64,000 nucleotides of DNA from CAVXXB01 sp963765585 (GTDB taxonomy: Bacteria; Calditrichota; Calditrichia; JAJRVZ01), in the NCBI GenBank assembly GCA_963765585.1, contig CAVXXB010000012.1, positions 124,001 to 188,000 on the forward strand, read 5' to 3'. Shown piece by piece: positions 1-8,134 of this stretch (its first letter is position 1; every line of letters starts with the position of its first letter). The position numbers were made by a program, and so were the translations under genes. The notes below the pieces were generated by a model. It ran no database searches and had not been told where the DNA came from. It worked only from the letters and a program-made list of their open reading frames with translations.

Positions 1-446
1 CCAAAAAATACCATTCCCAGACCGACAAACATCATGGCGGTATAACGAATCCTTTCATTTTTGGCAAACAGATAGAAAAAGGCCGAAATACCAAGTATCA
101 GCAGACCATAATCCGCTATTTTAAGTGCGATAAGCCAGGCGGTGATGGTCGTACCAATATTTACACCAAGAATGACACCAATACTCTGCTTAAGACTCAT
201 GACCCCGGCATTGACCATTCCGACAACCATGACTGTGGTCGCGGAACTGGACTGAATCAGGGCGGTGACAGTGGTGCCAACCCCTGCGGCTATAAAACGG
301 TTATCAGTTACCTTATTAATTAATTGGCGCAACCGGTCACCGGCAACCGCCTGCATCCCTTCGGACATGCTTTTCATACCGATCAAAAACAGACCCAGAC
401 CACCCAAAACGGATATTAATAATTGTAATATTTCTAATATTGTCAA
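1..446 (-). CDS. Na/Pi cotransporter family protein (5' part, runs off the window)
   Basis: The minus strand encodes the N-terminal part of a sodium-dependent phosphate cotransporter (NptA/PhoU-associated family), an inner-membrane Pi importer. Visible landmarks are an early helix with GGLGLFLIGMKSMSEGMQ, then the family hallmark repeat QSSSATTVMVVGMVNAG and GVILGVNIGTTITAW, followed by further hydrophobic helices up to the window edge. No in-frame ATG exists downstream of the upstream stop at 489-491; the TTG at 444-446 is the best start, ATT at 474-476 is an alternative. The C-terminal half, including any PhoU-like domain, is outside the window. The family call is firm; the start is not. 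Confidence 0.85.
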   Translation of the reverse strand, partial: MTILEILQLLISVLGGLGLFLIGMKSMSEGMQAVAGDRLRQLINKVTDNRFIAAGVGTTVTALIQSSSATTVMVVGMVNAGVMSLKQSIGVILGVNIGTTITAWLIALKIADYGLLILGISAFFYLFAKNERIRYTAMMFVGLGMVFF

Positions 447-605
447 AGGATTTATACCGTTTTGATTATTGTAAATTACGGAACATTCTCACACCGTTCC
501 GACCATTTTGTTAGAAAGATAATAATGGGATAAATTAATATACAATTTGTGTGTTATATCATTCAAGGAAAGAAAACAATATCTTGTGCTATTAGGTAAG
601 TTTGT

Positions 606-775
606 TTTTTAGACAGGATAACAGGAAGAAAAATTAGGAATTAGGAACTGGGAAAGATGAGAAATTAAAAGTTAGCTGTTGGCAATTGGCTATAGCCAGT
701 TACAAATTACTAATTCCAATCTCTAATCTCTAATCCCTAATCCTAATTTTAATCCAGTTATCCTGTCTAAAAAAA
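606..775. repeat. Inverted-repeat element with 7-bp repeat interior
   Basis: Ends are near-perfect inverted repeats (TTAGACAGGATAACAGGA on the left, TCCAGTTATCCTGTCTAA on the right). The interior is made of degenerate 7-bp units (TTAGGAA, TTGGCAA on the left; CTAATCT, CTAATCC on the right). It fills most of the gap between the transporter and the hydrolase, and its right end overlaps the stop codon of the hydrolase gene. Nothing else is seen in 447-605. Confidence 0.8.
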
Positions 776-1834
776 AGAAATATAACTCTTTGATAGTATC
801 CACTCTAGTTGCAACTCAAATGTGAGCATATCATCCCACTTTCTGCCCATGGCCATTTGTACTTGTCCGGATTTTAAATTATAAAGTAACGACCAGCGGG
901 TGGCGGGAACCGAAACCTGTTGTAAAAGATCTAACGCGCTATTCCCTGAGAGGACACCGTTTCGGGTTGACAGAGTCTGGTCCGCTGTTTGATACCGCCA
1001 GCACCCGGCATCATTTGGATCACTAAAATCACTGATGATAAAATTGGTGGTAATCTGCCAGGGTTCACTATTTTCCATAATATTCATTTTACCATTTACA
1101 AATTCAAGAATTACCGAATGCCCGGATGAATCGGCTATCAGATAATGAATTGGCGGATCTTCAAAGCGGACATTATATTCTTTTATCAACGAGATGGCTT
1201 CACTGGTGGATGCGGCATAATCCAGGACCAGTCGGATGACCTGTAACTCGCCTATAGTAACTTTGCCCTGGTTGTAAGGACCTCTGGCATGAGAGAGGGC
1301 ATTCATACCAACAGCCACGCCTTTTTCATTCATGCCATCGAATGGATAATAAGGAATTGCACGTAAGGTGCTTTGATTACCTTCATTGTCCGGTGGCTGA
1401 CCATGATCATAATTAAAAAAATACATGTCTACGGTTGAAACTGAGGAATACCCATTTGGGGGATTAGTAAACACAACATAATATGAAGAACGATCCGACC
1501 AGTCATAATTTCTGGCAAGAAACCGGTAATCATCTCCAAATACTGAAAAACAAGTACAGGCAAAATTTTTGGATTTATTACTGATGGAAGAAAAAAATGG
1601 AATGTCACCGGTTTTTAGATACTCATCAAACTCATAATCTCCGGAATAGGTATACATATACATAGGATAATTATCAACCTGTTCTACGGTACCGTTCGTT
1701 GTTTGATAGGATTGCCACTCTGTGGATACCGGACCTTTACTTCCGGTACAGGCAACAATGATAAAACTTAGCACGCATGACGTATATATCAATTTTCGAA
1801 ACTGGCTGCGGTTCCTGCTGGACTGTTTTTGCAT
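767..1834 (-). CDS. Ntn-hydrolase lipoprotein, C45 / linear amide C-N hydrolase group
   Basis: Predicted envelope lipoprotein that hydrolyses a linear amide bond in an unknown substrate. The signal peptide ends in an I-V-A-C lipobox (Cys29). The likely nucleophile is Cys93 within FACTCF, followed by RNYDW at 108-112, the arrangement seen in the penicillin acylase / isopenicillin acyltransferase-like / choloylglycine hydrolase superfamily; further conserved stretches are MNEKGVAVGMNAL and IADSSGHSVILEF. In this superfamily the nucleophile normally becomes N-terminal by autoproteolysis, but here it lies about 64 residues after the lipidated cysteine, so maturation is unclear. 355 aa is a normal length. 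The gene stands alone, and its last codons and stop lie in the end of the adjacent repeat element. Confidence 0.75.
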   Translation of the reverse strand: MQKQSSRNRSQFRKLIYTSCVLSFIIVACTGSKGPVSTEWQSYQTTNGTVEQVDNYPMYMYTYSGDYEFDEYLKTGDIPFFSSISNKSKNFACTCFSVFGDDYRFLARNYDWSDRSSYYVVFTNPPNGYSSVSTVDMYFFNYDHGQPPDNEGNQSTLRAIPYYPFDGMNEKGVAVGMNALSHARGPYNQGKVTIGELQVIRLVLDYAASTSEAISLIKEYNVRFEDPPIHYLIADSSGHSVILEFVNGKMNIMENSEPWQITTNFIISDFSDPNDAGCWRYQTADQTLSTRNGVLSGNSALDLLQQVSVPATRWSLLYNLKSGQVQMAMGRKWDDMLTFELQLEWILSKSYISFF

Positions 1835-1976
1835 AACAGTCTACCTCCGATAATACTCCTGAAAAAAATGTATTGTAATACATATTATGCTGATCGATAT
1901 GCAAAATTATGAAATGATAATTACAATACGATATTTTTATAAAATGGTTACCACTTAATAGTATAATATGCTACGA

Positions 1977-2150
1977 TGAAAATAAAAATTTGACAGGATA
2001 ATCAGGATATTCTAATTATTAAGAAATAACAGCAATTTCCCTGTTTAAAACTCATAATAACAATAAATTATACAAAAAAATAAATCATGAACATCCGGTG
2101 ATCCTGAATAAAAAAATAATTCCAGGTATCATTTCATACAAACTATAAAT
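1977..2150. repeat. Dispersed repeat, copy 1 (partner at 59803-59975)
   Basis: Contains TTGACAGGATAATCAGGAT near 1990 and GGTGATCCTG near 2098 as inverted ends. The roughly 170 bp here align almost base for base with 59803-59975, including the interior AAATAACAGCAAT and AAAACTCATAATAACAAT. No reading frame is present. The gap 1835-2348 otherwise contains only AT-rich DNA and the hairpin at 2257. Confidence 0.8.
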
Positions 2151-2256
2151 ACTCAACTGTCAAATAAGAAGGTAATAGAATATTTTAAGATATCATAAAA
2201 ATAGTGAATAAATGAATAATTACAACCGTTACATATTGATAAAAATAAAGAGGTGT

Positions 2257-2279
2257 GTTCCCGAGACCATCTCGGGAAC
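2257..2279. repeat. Perfect hairpin, GTTCCCGAGA family
   Basis: GTTCCCGAGA and TCTCGGGAAC are exact inverted arms around a 3-base loop. A second member sits at 49522-49546. It lies about 70 bp upstream of the SOUL gene, has no T-tract, and looks like an interspersed palindromic repeat, not a terminator. Confidence 0.75.
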
Positions 2280-2348
2280 GAGGATTTAATAATAGGTTTT
2301 TCCTGAAATTATTTTGGGCGAAGATTAACATGATTTGAGAGGAATATC

Positions 2349-2978
2349 ATGAAACAATTAAATTTTTTTTCATTTACCGCATTATTTGTACTACTTACAT
2401 CGGTTTCACTAATGGCTATTGAGGAACCAAAATATAAAGTCGTTGAAGAATCCGGTGATATCGAGATTCGTATATATGAATCATATCTGGTCGCAGAAAC
2501 GGTTGTTTCCGGTGAATTTGAAGATGCCTCAAGTTCTGCTTTTTCCAGCCTTTTCGATTATATTAGTGGAGAAAATATCGCACAGGAATCAATTGAAATG
2601 ACGGCACCGGTTAATCAGGAAAAACTGGAGCCGGAAGGCCAGGAAATAGAAATGACCGCACCGGTTAGTCAGGAATCTCTTGATTCCGGAAGATATAGAA
2701 TCTCATTTGTTATGCCTGATCGTTTTACCATGGCCACATTGCCCAAGCCAAAAGATGATCAGGTCCAATTGCGTAAAGTACCCGCTAAAAAAGTGGTGGT
2801 TATAAAATATTCCGGGACGTGGAGCGAGGATAATTATCGGGATCATAAGGAACAATTGGTTGCTTTTATTGCGCAAAATGGATACAAAGTAATGGGGGAA
2901 CCGGTTTGGGCGCGTTATAATGCGCCTTTTGTACCATGGTTTATGCGACGAAATGAAATTATGATTGAAATCGAGTAA
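2349..2978 (+). CDS. SOUL family heme-binding protein, exported
   Basis: 209-aa SOUL/HBP-type protein with a cleavable signal peptide (hydrophobic to about residue 23). The family opening YKVVEESGDIEIRIYE is followed by the typical IEMTAPVNQE and IEMTAPVSQE stretches, and the C-terminus carries the usual Y..ARYN.PFVPWFMRRNE ending. Proteins of this family bind tetrapyrroles, but the bacterial role is unknown. The motif IEMTAPV occurs twice within about 20 residues. Start chosen at the ATG preceded by GAGAGGAA. It is monocistronic, flanked on both sides by repeat elements. Confidence 0.88.
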   Translation: MKQLNFFSFTALFVLLTSVSLMAIEEPKYKVVEESGDIEIRIYESYLVAETVVSGEFEDASSSAFSSLFDYISGENIAQESIEMTAPVNQEKLEPEGQEIEMTAPVSQESLDSGRYRISFVMPDRFTMATLPKPKDDQVQLRKVPAKKVVVIKYSGTWSEDNYRDHKEQLVAFIAQNGYKVMGEPVWARYNAPFVPWFMRRNEIMIEIE

Positions 2979-2992
2979 AAGATCCGAAAAAA

Positions 2993-3171
2993 ATTGACAG
3001 GATAACAGGAAGAAAAATTAGGAATTAGAGATGAGGAATTGGAAATTAGAGCATTGGCTGATTATAAGTTGGCATGTTGGTAATGGCGCTATAAATTACT
3101 GATTACAAATTACTAATTACAATCTCTAATCTATAATCCCTAATTCCCAATTAAACATCCTGTTATCCTGT
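2993..3171. repeat. Inverted-repeat element with 7-bp repeat interior
   Basis: Left end TTGACAGGATAACAGGA, right end TCCTGTTATCCTGTC. The interior again has TTAGGAA/TTAGAGA units on the left and CTAATCT/CTAATTCC units on the right, so the whole element could fold on itself. It begins about 15 bp after the SOUL stop and abuts the stop of the phosphatase gene. Confidence 0.8.
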
Positions 3172-3939
3172 CTATTTAAACTTTAAAACTAATAACGAAA
3201 TATCATCTTCCTGTTCCTGGCCGTTCATCCACTCGGTGCCGGAAGCGACTAATTGAGAAATAATGTTATCCGGGGTTGATTCTGCCGCGTCCTGAAACAG
3301 CTCCTGAATTCGCTGGTAATCAAACATCTGACCCCGATCATTTTTTTGTTCGGCCAGGCCATCACTGAGCATAAGAATGGTGTCACCACTATCAAGTTTT
3401 CTTTCAATAACCGTATATTGAAAATCTTTTAATGCGCCCAGAGGCATGCCTTGCAGAAGAATTTCTTCTACCTTTCCGGAATTTTTTGAGAAAATATAGA
3501 CCGGCGGCATACCGGCACTTGAAATACTTACATTTTTCTCTTTAATTTTTAGCAGACTGAATGCCATCATTAGCCTGCCGATCTTTATTTGCTTTATGGC
3601 GTTACTACTCCGGTTGAAGAAACTTTCGGTATCAATGTGAGATACGTCCGATGTGAACAATCCTTTCATAAGAGTCACCACCGTACCTGCCTGCATACCG
3701 TGTCCTGTGGCATCGCCTAATGCAACACTTAATGTACCATCATCCGCCAGGCTAAAATCATAATAATCACCACCCACCTCGGTAGCGGTTTTCATATATA
3801 CGGATATTTCTAATTGGGGTAACCGGGGCAGTTCGGTTGGTAACATTGATAATTGTAATTCCCGGGCTTCTTCCAATTCCCTGGTTTTTCGTTCATTTTC
3901 TGACTCAGCAATTTGTGCACGCAGGTTAGCCTCTCTCAA
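3172..3939 (-). CDS. SpoIIE/PP2C-type phosphatase, detached from its sensor
   Basis: 255-aa serine/threonine phosphatase of the PP2C/SpoIIE (RsbU-like) type, which would dephosphorylate an anti-sigma-antagonist-like partner. An N-terminal coiled coil (1-32, repeated E/A/R heptads) leads into LQLSMLP and the catalytic motifs EVGGDYYDF (54-62, metal Asp58), LGDATGHGMQAG (75-86), LMLSDGLAEQ and EEDDISLLVLKF. It starts at TTG (3937-3939), overlapping the TGA of the upstream sensor ORF as TTGA, so translation may be coupled. In related proteins this coiled coil directly follows a membrane helix in the same polypeptide as the sensor; here that connection is missing. No transmembrane segment remains, so the product should be cytosolic. 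Confidence 0.85.
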   Translation of the reverse strand: MREANLRAQIAESENERKTRELEEARELQLSMLPTELPRLPQLEISVYMKTATEVGGDYYDFSLADDGTLSVALGDATGHGMQAGTVVTLMKGLFTSDVSHIDTESFFNRSSNAIKQIKIGRLMMAFSLLKIKEKNVSISSAGMPPVYIFSKNSGKVEEILLQGMPLGALKDFQYTVIERKLDSGDTILMLSDGLAEQKNDRGQMFDYQRIQELFQDAAESTPDNIISQLVASGTEWMNGQEQEDDISLLVLKFK

Positions 3940-6224
3940 GGTGGCGGTAGATTGGGATATACTGCCGTACGTTGAGATCCGACATAGCGCCAGTTTTCTT
4001 CAAAGTTTTCTAACATATAGGCATATTTATTTTTTGTTGGATTGATAAAAAACATGGCCAAAAAATCAAAAGAAATGTCGTTTTCATCGTGATCCAGAAT
4101 AATTTCTTCTGCCTCATATATTGGCTTACTAAGTGGGGCGTTTTTATCTGGTATAATTGTCTTATTAAATAGTTTAAAATCACTCAGGATTACTTCAGGT
4201 GAATCCAGGTCTTTTTTTATTTCATCAGCAGTAAAAATGGTGAATCCGTTTGCGCCTCCAAAAACAAATTCTCCCCTGCGGGTTTTAAAGTATGCGCCAT
4301 CGGCAAATTGATTGCCTTGAATGCCGTCAGATACGTCATAATTTTTAAATTTTTTTGTAAGCAAATCAAAACGAGAAATTCCGTCAAATGTGCTGAGCCA
4401 AAGCGCATTGTTCTCTTCATCTCCCAGGATACCCTGAACCGCACTTGACGCCAATCCATTTTCAGTGGTATAGTTTTCAAATGTATTATTCACAGGATCA
4501 AATCTGGTCAATCCACCCAGCCAGGTACCAAGCCAGATGATGCCAGAATTATCCTGGTAAATGGAATTGATATCCTGTGAAATAAGATCATTTACTTCCG
4601 GGTTATCAGAGCCGACCTTTTGGTACTCATAAGTTTTTGTATCCAATTTAAATAAACCAGAATTTGTTCCGACCCAAACAATATCTGTTCCATCTTCACC
4701 TATTAAATAGCTTATTTGATTGGCTGCAACCCGGGCAATATTTTCCGCATCAAATTCTATATGGTGATAATCTGTTTTATTTTGATTTAGTATATAGATA
4801 CCGTTGCCGGTACCCAGCCATAATTTGCCACTTATGTCTTCGTATAGAGAGTGGATATATAAGTCAGATTGTGGTATGGGAAGATCCAGAAGTTTTATAC
4901 TTTGTGACTTTTTATCTAAATAGTATAATCCATAGGTACCACCAATCCATAATTTCTTTTTTTTGTCCTGGTAAAGAGTTGTAATTCCCGTTCTGTATTC
5001 TAAAGGGATAGATGAAAAGGAATTGCTTTCACGGTCAAACTTATACAGCGCATTGAACGATAACCAAAGATTCTCCTGCGAATCTTCAAATATAATATCT
5101 ACCCAACCAAATTGACGGCCATGTGGATTAATTTGTTCTTGTTTATATGACCTGAAGATGGTCTTGCCGGGATCATATTTATAAATTCCATTGTCCTGAG
5201 TCGTCAGCCAGATTGATCCGTTTCGATCGGTCATGATCTGTGATAAATTTTCTGATTGTAAAGAACTATGTTGATTACCGTTCGTTGGAATCAATCTAAA
5301 ATTTTCTGTTATCGGATCAAAAGTCCAGAGACCGTGGCTTGACCACAACCAGAGAAATCCGGCCATGTCGCGTGTTAGCGAAAAAAGATGGACAACTTCA
5401 TTTACTCTTAATCCTGGTGGTTTTACCAAATATTTTTTGAAGGATTTATTGTCAGTCTTAAACCGAAACAATCCCTGATTGAAGGTAGTTAACCATAATG
5501 TGTTTTGATCGCCTTTTTGCATCTGTACTACAGAAGCGGACTCAGTTGCGCTGGGTGGATTGTAACGCTGTATTTTTTCGCCTCCTGCCAGAATCTGGTA
5601 CAATCCGCTATACGATCCAAACCAAATGTCATTATTATCGTCAACAATAAAATCATTAACATTAGAAATCTCAATGTCTGAGTTTTGTTTAAATTGTTTG
5701 ATTACGTTGCTTGTATCATCTATATAGAATAATCTATTTGGAATTGCACGGAAATAATATTCTGAGCATGCAACCCACATGCGGCCATTTTTGTCTTCAC
5801 AAAAATCCAAAACCCGTAACTCCCTGTCATCGCCGGGCGCATGTGACCTCAGATCGAAAAAAGTAAATGTTTCATCAATCCGATTGAACTTACTTACACC
5901 CCTGACATAGCCAATCCAGAGATTTTCTTTGGAGTCTTCATAAATGGCTGTGACCACGTTAATATTTGCTGCAAAATAGTTTCCCGGATCTGGAGTATAT
6001 AGTCTGAACTCGTAGCCATCATATCTGACCAATCCGTTTATTGTACCAATCCAGATATAACCAAGACGATCCTGATAAATGGTGTTGATCACTACTGAAG
6101 GCAGACCATCAGCTTCTGAAAAGTGTGTGAAATTTAATTGTGGGGATTGTGAATATGATGAACTGAACAGAATGCTATTAAAAACGGCAAAACCAAAAAT
6201 GACAGTTCTCAGAGATTTTTTCAT
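3936..6224 (-). CDS. Periplasmic beta-propeller sensor (Reg_prop repeats), truncated in the Y_Y_Y domain
   Basis: Signal peptide (1-25), then about 12-14 two-component-regulator propeller repeats of the form IYQD..G.IWIGT..GL..FD, forming the large extracytoplasmic sensor typical of Bacteroidota/FCB hybrid regulators. It ends abruptly in the Y_Y_Y domain at NLPPP followed by TGA. In the family the sequence continues NLPPG.Y.F, a membrane helix and then an output domain. The phosphatase ORF begins directly at this point in another frame. I infer a deletion plus frame change that removed the end of Y_Y_Y and the membrane segment. The 762 residues that remain are undisturbed. Confidence 0.82.
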   Translation of the reverse strand: MKKSLRTVIFGFAVFNSILFSSSYSQSPQLNFTHFSEADGLPSVVINTIYQDRLGYIWIGTINGLVRYDGYEFRLYTPDPGNYFAANINVVTAIYEDSKENLWIGYVRGVSKFNRIDETFTFFDLRSHAPGDDRELRVLDFCEDKNGRMWVACSEYYFRAIPNRLFYIDDTSNVIKQFKQNSDIEISNVNDFIVDDNNDIWFGSYSGLYQILAGGEKIQRYNPPSATESASVVQMQKGDQNTLWLTTFNQGLFRFKTDNKSFKKYLVKPPGLRVNEVVHLFSLTRDMAGFLWLWSSHGLWTFDPITENFRLIPTNGNQHSSLQSENLSQIMTDRNGSIWLTTQDNGIYKYDPGKTIFRSYKQEQINPHGRQFGWVDIIFEDSQENLWLSFNALYKFDRESNSFSSIPLEYRTGITTLYQDKKKKLWIGGTYGLYYLDKKSQSIKLLDLPIPQSDLYIHSLYEDISGKLWLGTGNGIYILNQNKTDYHHIEFDAENIARVAANQISYLIGEDGTDIVWVGTNSGLFKLDTKTYEYQKVGSDNPEVNDLISQDINSIYQDNSGIIWLGTWLGGLTRFDPVNNTFENYTTENGLASSAVQGILGDEENNALWLSTFDGISRFDLLTKKFKNYDVSDGIQGNQFADGAYFKTRRGEFVFGGANGFTIFTADEIKKDLDSPEVILSDFKLFNKTIIPDKNAPLSKPIYEAEEIILDHDENDISFDFLAMFFINPTKNKYAYMLENFEENWRYVGSQRTAVYPNLPPP

Positions 6225-6439
6225 AGTGTACTTTTTCTATTGATAGATGTGAAAAATATATAGATTTATCAACATACGGGAGTGATATAAATTTCTACTG
6301 ATACAGAATTATATCTTTCAAGTGTGTCTTGTTGTAAATGCTTATGATGTAATTATTGTCATTTTGTCTAAAAAGCAATAACTATTCGGATAGGAAAAAA
6401 TAATGCATACTCAAAATATGACGGTCTGGTCATAATGCA

Positions 6440-6472
6440 TTCTGGTTCCCAAACTGAGTTTGGAAACCAGAA
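6440..6472. repeat. Hairpin, GTTCCCAAACT family
   Basis: Arms TTCTGGTT/AAACCAGAA plus CCAAAC/GTTTGG around a TGA loop. It lies in the gap between the sensor gene start (6224) and the orphan sorting domain (6524). Similar hairpins occur at 14313-14392. The rest of 6225-6523 shows nothing recognisable. Confidence 0.6.
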
Positions 6473-6523
6473 TACAATTCATCTCACCCGCGATCTATTT
6501 CATTATGATGGTATCAATTGATA

Positions 6524-6846
6524 CTACTTCACCAGAATCATCTTCTTTATATCTCTGAATTCTCCGGCTGTTAACTGATAGTAATACACACCACTGGCCA
6601 TATGCCCGGCATCCCATTCCACCTGATGTTGTCCTGCATTTTGACTTTCAGAAACGAGAGTGACTATTTTTTGTCCCAGGGTATTGTAAATACTTAATTC
6701 AACATCGCTGACAGCCGATAGCTGATCGCCGTTACCGGATTAAACGGATTGGGATAGTTCTGATTGATCTGGAATTCTTCTGGTGTCTGGGCGGTAACCG
6801 GTTTGGATACATCGGTTACCTGATCTTTGAAGCGCAGAACCAGACC
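6524..6846 (-). pseudogene. Orphan T9SS C-terminal sorting domain, frameshifted
   Basis: Encodes a linker (VTDVSKPVTAQTPEEF), then NQNYPNPFNPVTAIS, a frame break, and SDVELSIYNTLGQ through DIKKMILVK and TAG, a complete T9SS type A sorting domain with no cargo domain upstream. The frame breaks within 7-bp repeats: three units (CGATCAG CTATCGG CTGTCAG) where intact copies have four, so seven bases are missing. The open frame upstream runs into the promoter region of the peroxidase gene and has no recognisable domain. It is probably the remnant of a T9SS cargo gene whose body was deleted. Confidence 0.75.
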
Positions 6847-6975
6847 GTTGAAGAAATATTTTGTTAACCCGGTTAAATATTTCTTGACTTTACTATTTAG
6901 AACGGTTATAATTAAAAAATCTTTAATCATCTCTTTATTACATACTTCATATTCCATTAAACAGGAGGAATACCT

Positions 6976-8124
6976 ATGCAAAAGTATGGCCTGTTATTTA
7001 TCCTCTCTGCGTTGATTCTTGGGTTGATGTCACTGTTTGCGTCAGATATGCCTGATGTCAAGACACCGCTGGGCTTACCTGCAATCAGTTATCCGGAAAA
7101 TAATCCACAGACAGCTGAAAAAATTGCGCTGGGAGAGAAACTTTTTAATGATAAAAGGTTTAGCACTACCGGGGAAGTTAGTTGTGCCACCTGTCACGAT
7201 GCCCAAAAAGCTTTTACAGATTCACCGCTTAAAGTATCGGAAGGCATCAACAAATTTACCGGTACCCGTAATGCTCCGACCGTGATCAACTCAATTTTCT
7301 TTGAGACCATGTTCTGGGATGGACGATCTCCGGATCTGGAAGACCAGGCGCTGCATCCGTTTACCAATCCGGTGGAAATGGGACTGAAGGATCATCAGCC
7401 GATCCTGGACATAATTAAAGCCGATGCCGACTATTTGAAGGCCTTTAAAACCGTATTTAATAAAAGCGGTGATGAGATTACCATGACCGAGGTGACCCGG
7501 GCAATTGCTGCATTTGAGCGTACTATTGTCAGTGGTAATTCTCCCTTCGATCGCTATTTTTATGGAGGGGAAGTTAAAGTATTAACGGAGCAGCAAATAA
7601 AGGGATTTGATCTATTTGTAAACAAAGGACGCTGTGTTTCATGCCATCTCATTGAACAAACCCAGGCTCTGTTTACCGATAACCGCTTTCATAATGTGGG
7701 TGTTGGAATTAATGATATCCAGGATGAAGTACCTGAGCTGGCCGGGGAATATCTTACAGCAAATCTTACTAAAGAAGAAGTGGATGTAGAAGTTTTAACC
7801 AATAAGTCATCATCGGAACTGGGCCGTTTTGCCATTAGTACTGAATTTGATGACCTTGGCTCATTTAAAACCCCCACCCTGCGAAATATTGATGTCACTG
7901 CACCATATATGCATGATGGTAGTCTGGCAACGCTGCGCGATGTGGTCGTTCATTATAACAATGGCGGTGTCACGGTCGAGGGAAATCCGGTAAATGATTT
8001 TCTAAGCGGTGGTATCCGGCCTTTAAATCTGACTGAAGATGAAATTGACGCACTGGTGGCTTTTATGGAGGCATTAACAAGCCCGGAATTTGCAAAACCG
8101 CCGCAAGAAACCGGAAAGAAATAA
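6976..8124 (+). CDS. Di-heme cytochrome c peroxidase (MauG/CcpA family)
   Basis: 382-aa periplasmic di-heme protein that either reduces H2O2 to water or, as MauG, oxidises a protein substrate. Signal peptide 1-23; first heme site CATCH (70-74), second CVSCH (220-224). Other family landmarks are RFST.G.VSC, APTVINS, WDGR and PYMHDGSLATLRDVV. ATG preceded by AGGAGGAA. First gene of a tight operon with the metallophosphoesterase (10 bp gap) and the monoheme cytochrome (11 bp gap). The nearby PerR-like gene fits peroxide control, but no operator is visible. Whether it is a true peroxidase or a MauG-like oxidase cannot be told from the sequence. Confidence 0.9.
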   Translation: MQKYGLLFILSALILGLMSLFASDMPDVKTPLGLPAISYPENNPQTAEKIALGEKLFNDKRFSTTGEVSCATCHDAQKAFTDSPLKVSEGINKFTGTRNAPTVINSIFFETMFWDGRSPDLEDQALHPFTNPVEMGLKDHQPILDIIKADADYLKAFKTVFNKSGDEITMTEVTRAIAAFERTIVSGNSPFDRYFYGGEVKVLTEQQIKGFDLFVNKGRCVSCHLIEQTQALFTDNRFHNVGVGINDIQDEVPELAGEYLTANLTKEEVDVEVLTNKSSSELGRFAISTEFDDLGSFKTPTLRNIDVTAPYMHDGSLATLRDVVVHYNNGGVTVEGNPVNDFLSGGIRPLNLTEDEIDALVAFMEALTSPEFAKPPQETGKK

Positions 8125-8134
8125 GGAGTGAACC

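Noticed and set aside
606..775. Insertion sequence
   Set aside because: Inverted ends exist, but there is no transposase frame, no clear target duplication, and the interior is 7-bp repeats.
4664..4984. Plus-strand frame of 106 codons inside the sensor gene
   Set aside because: Lies opposite conserved propeller repeats; composition is that of an antisense shadow. The same reasoning removes other long antisense frames, for example at 27386-28021 and 35137-35963.
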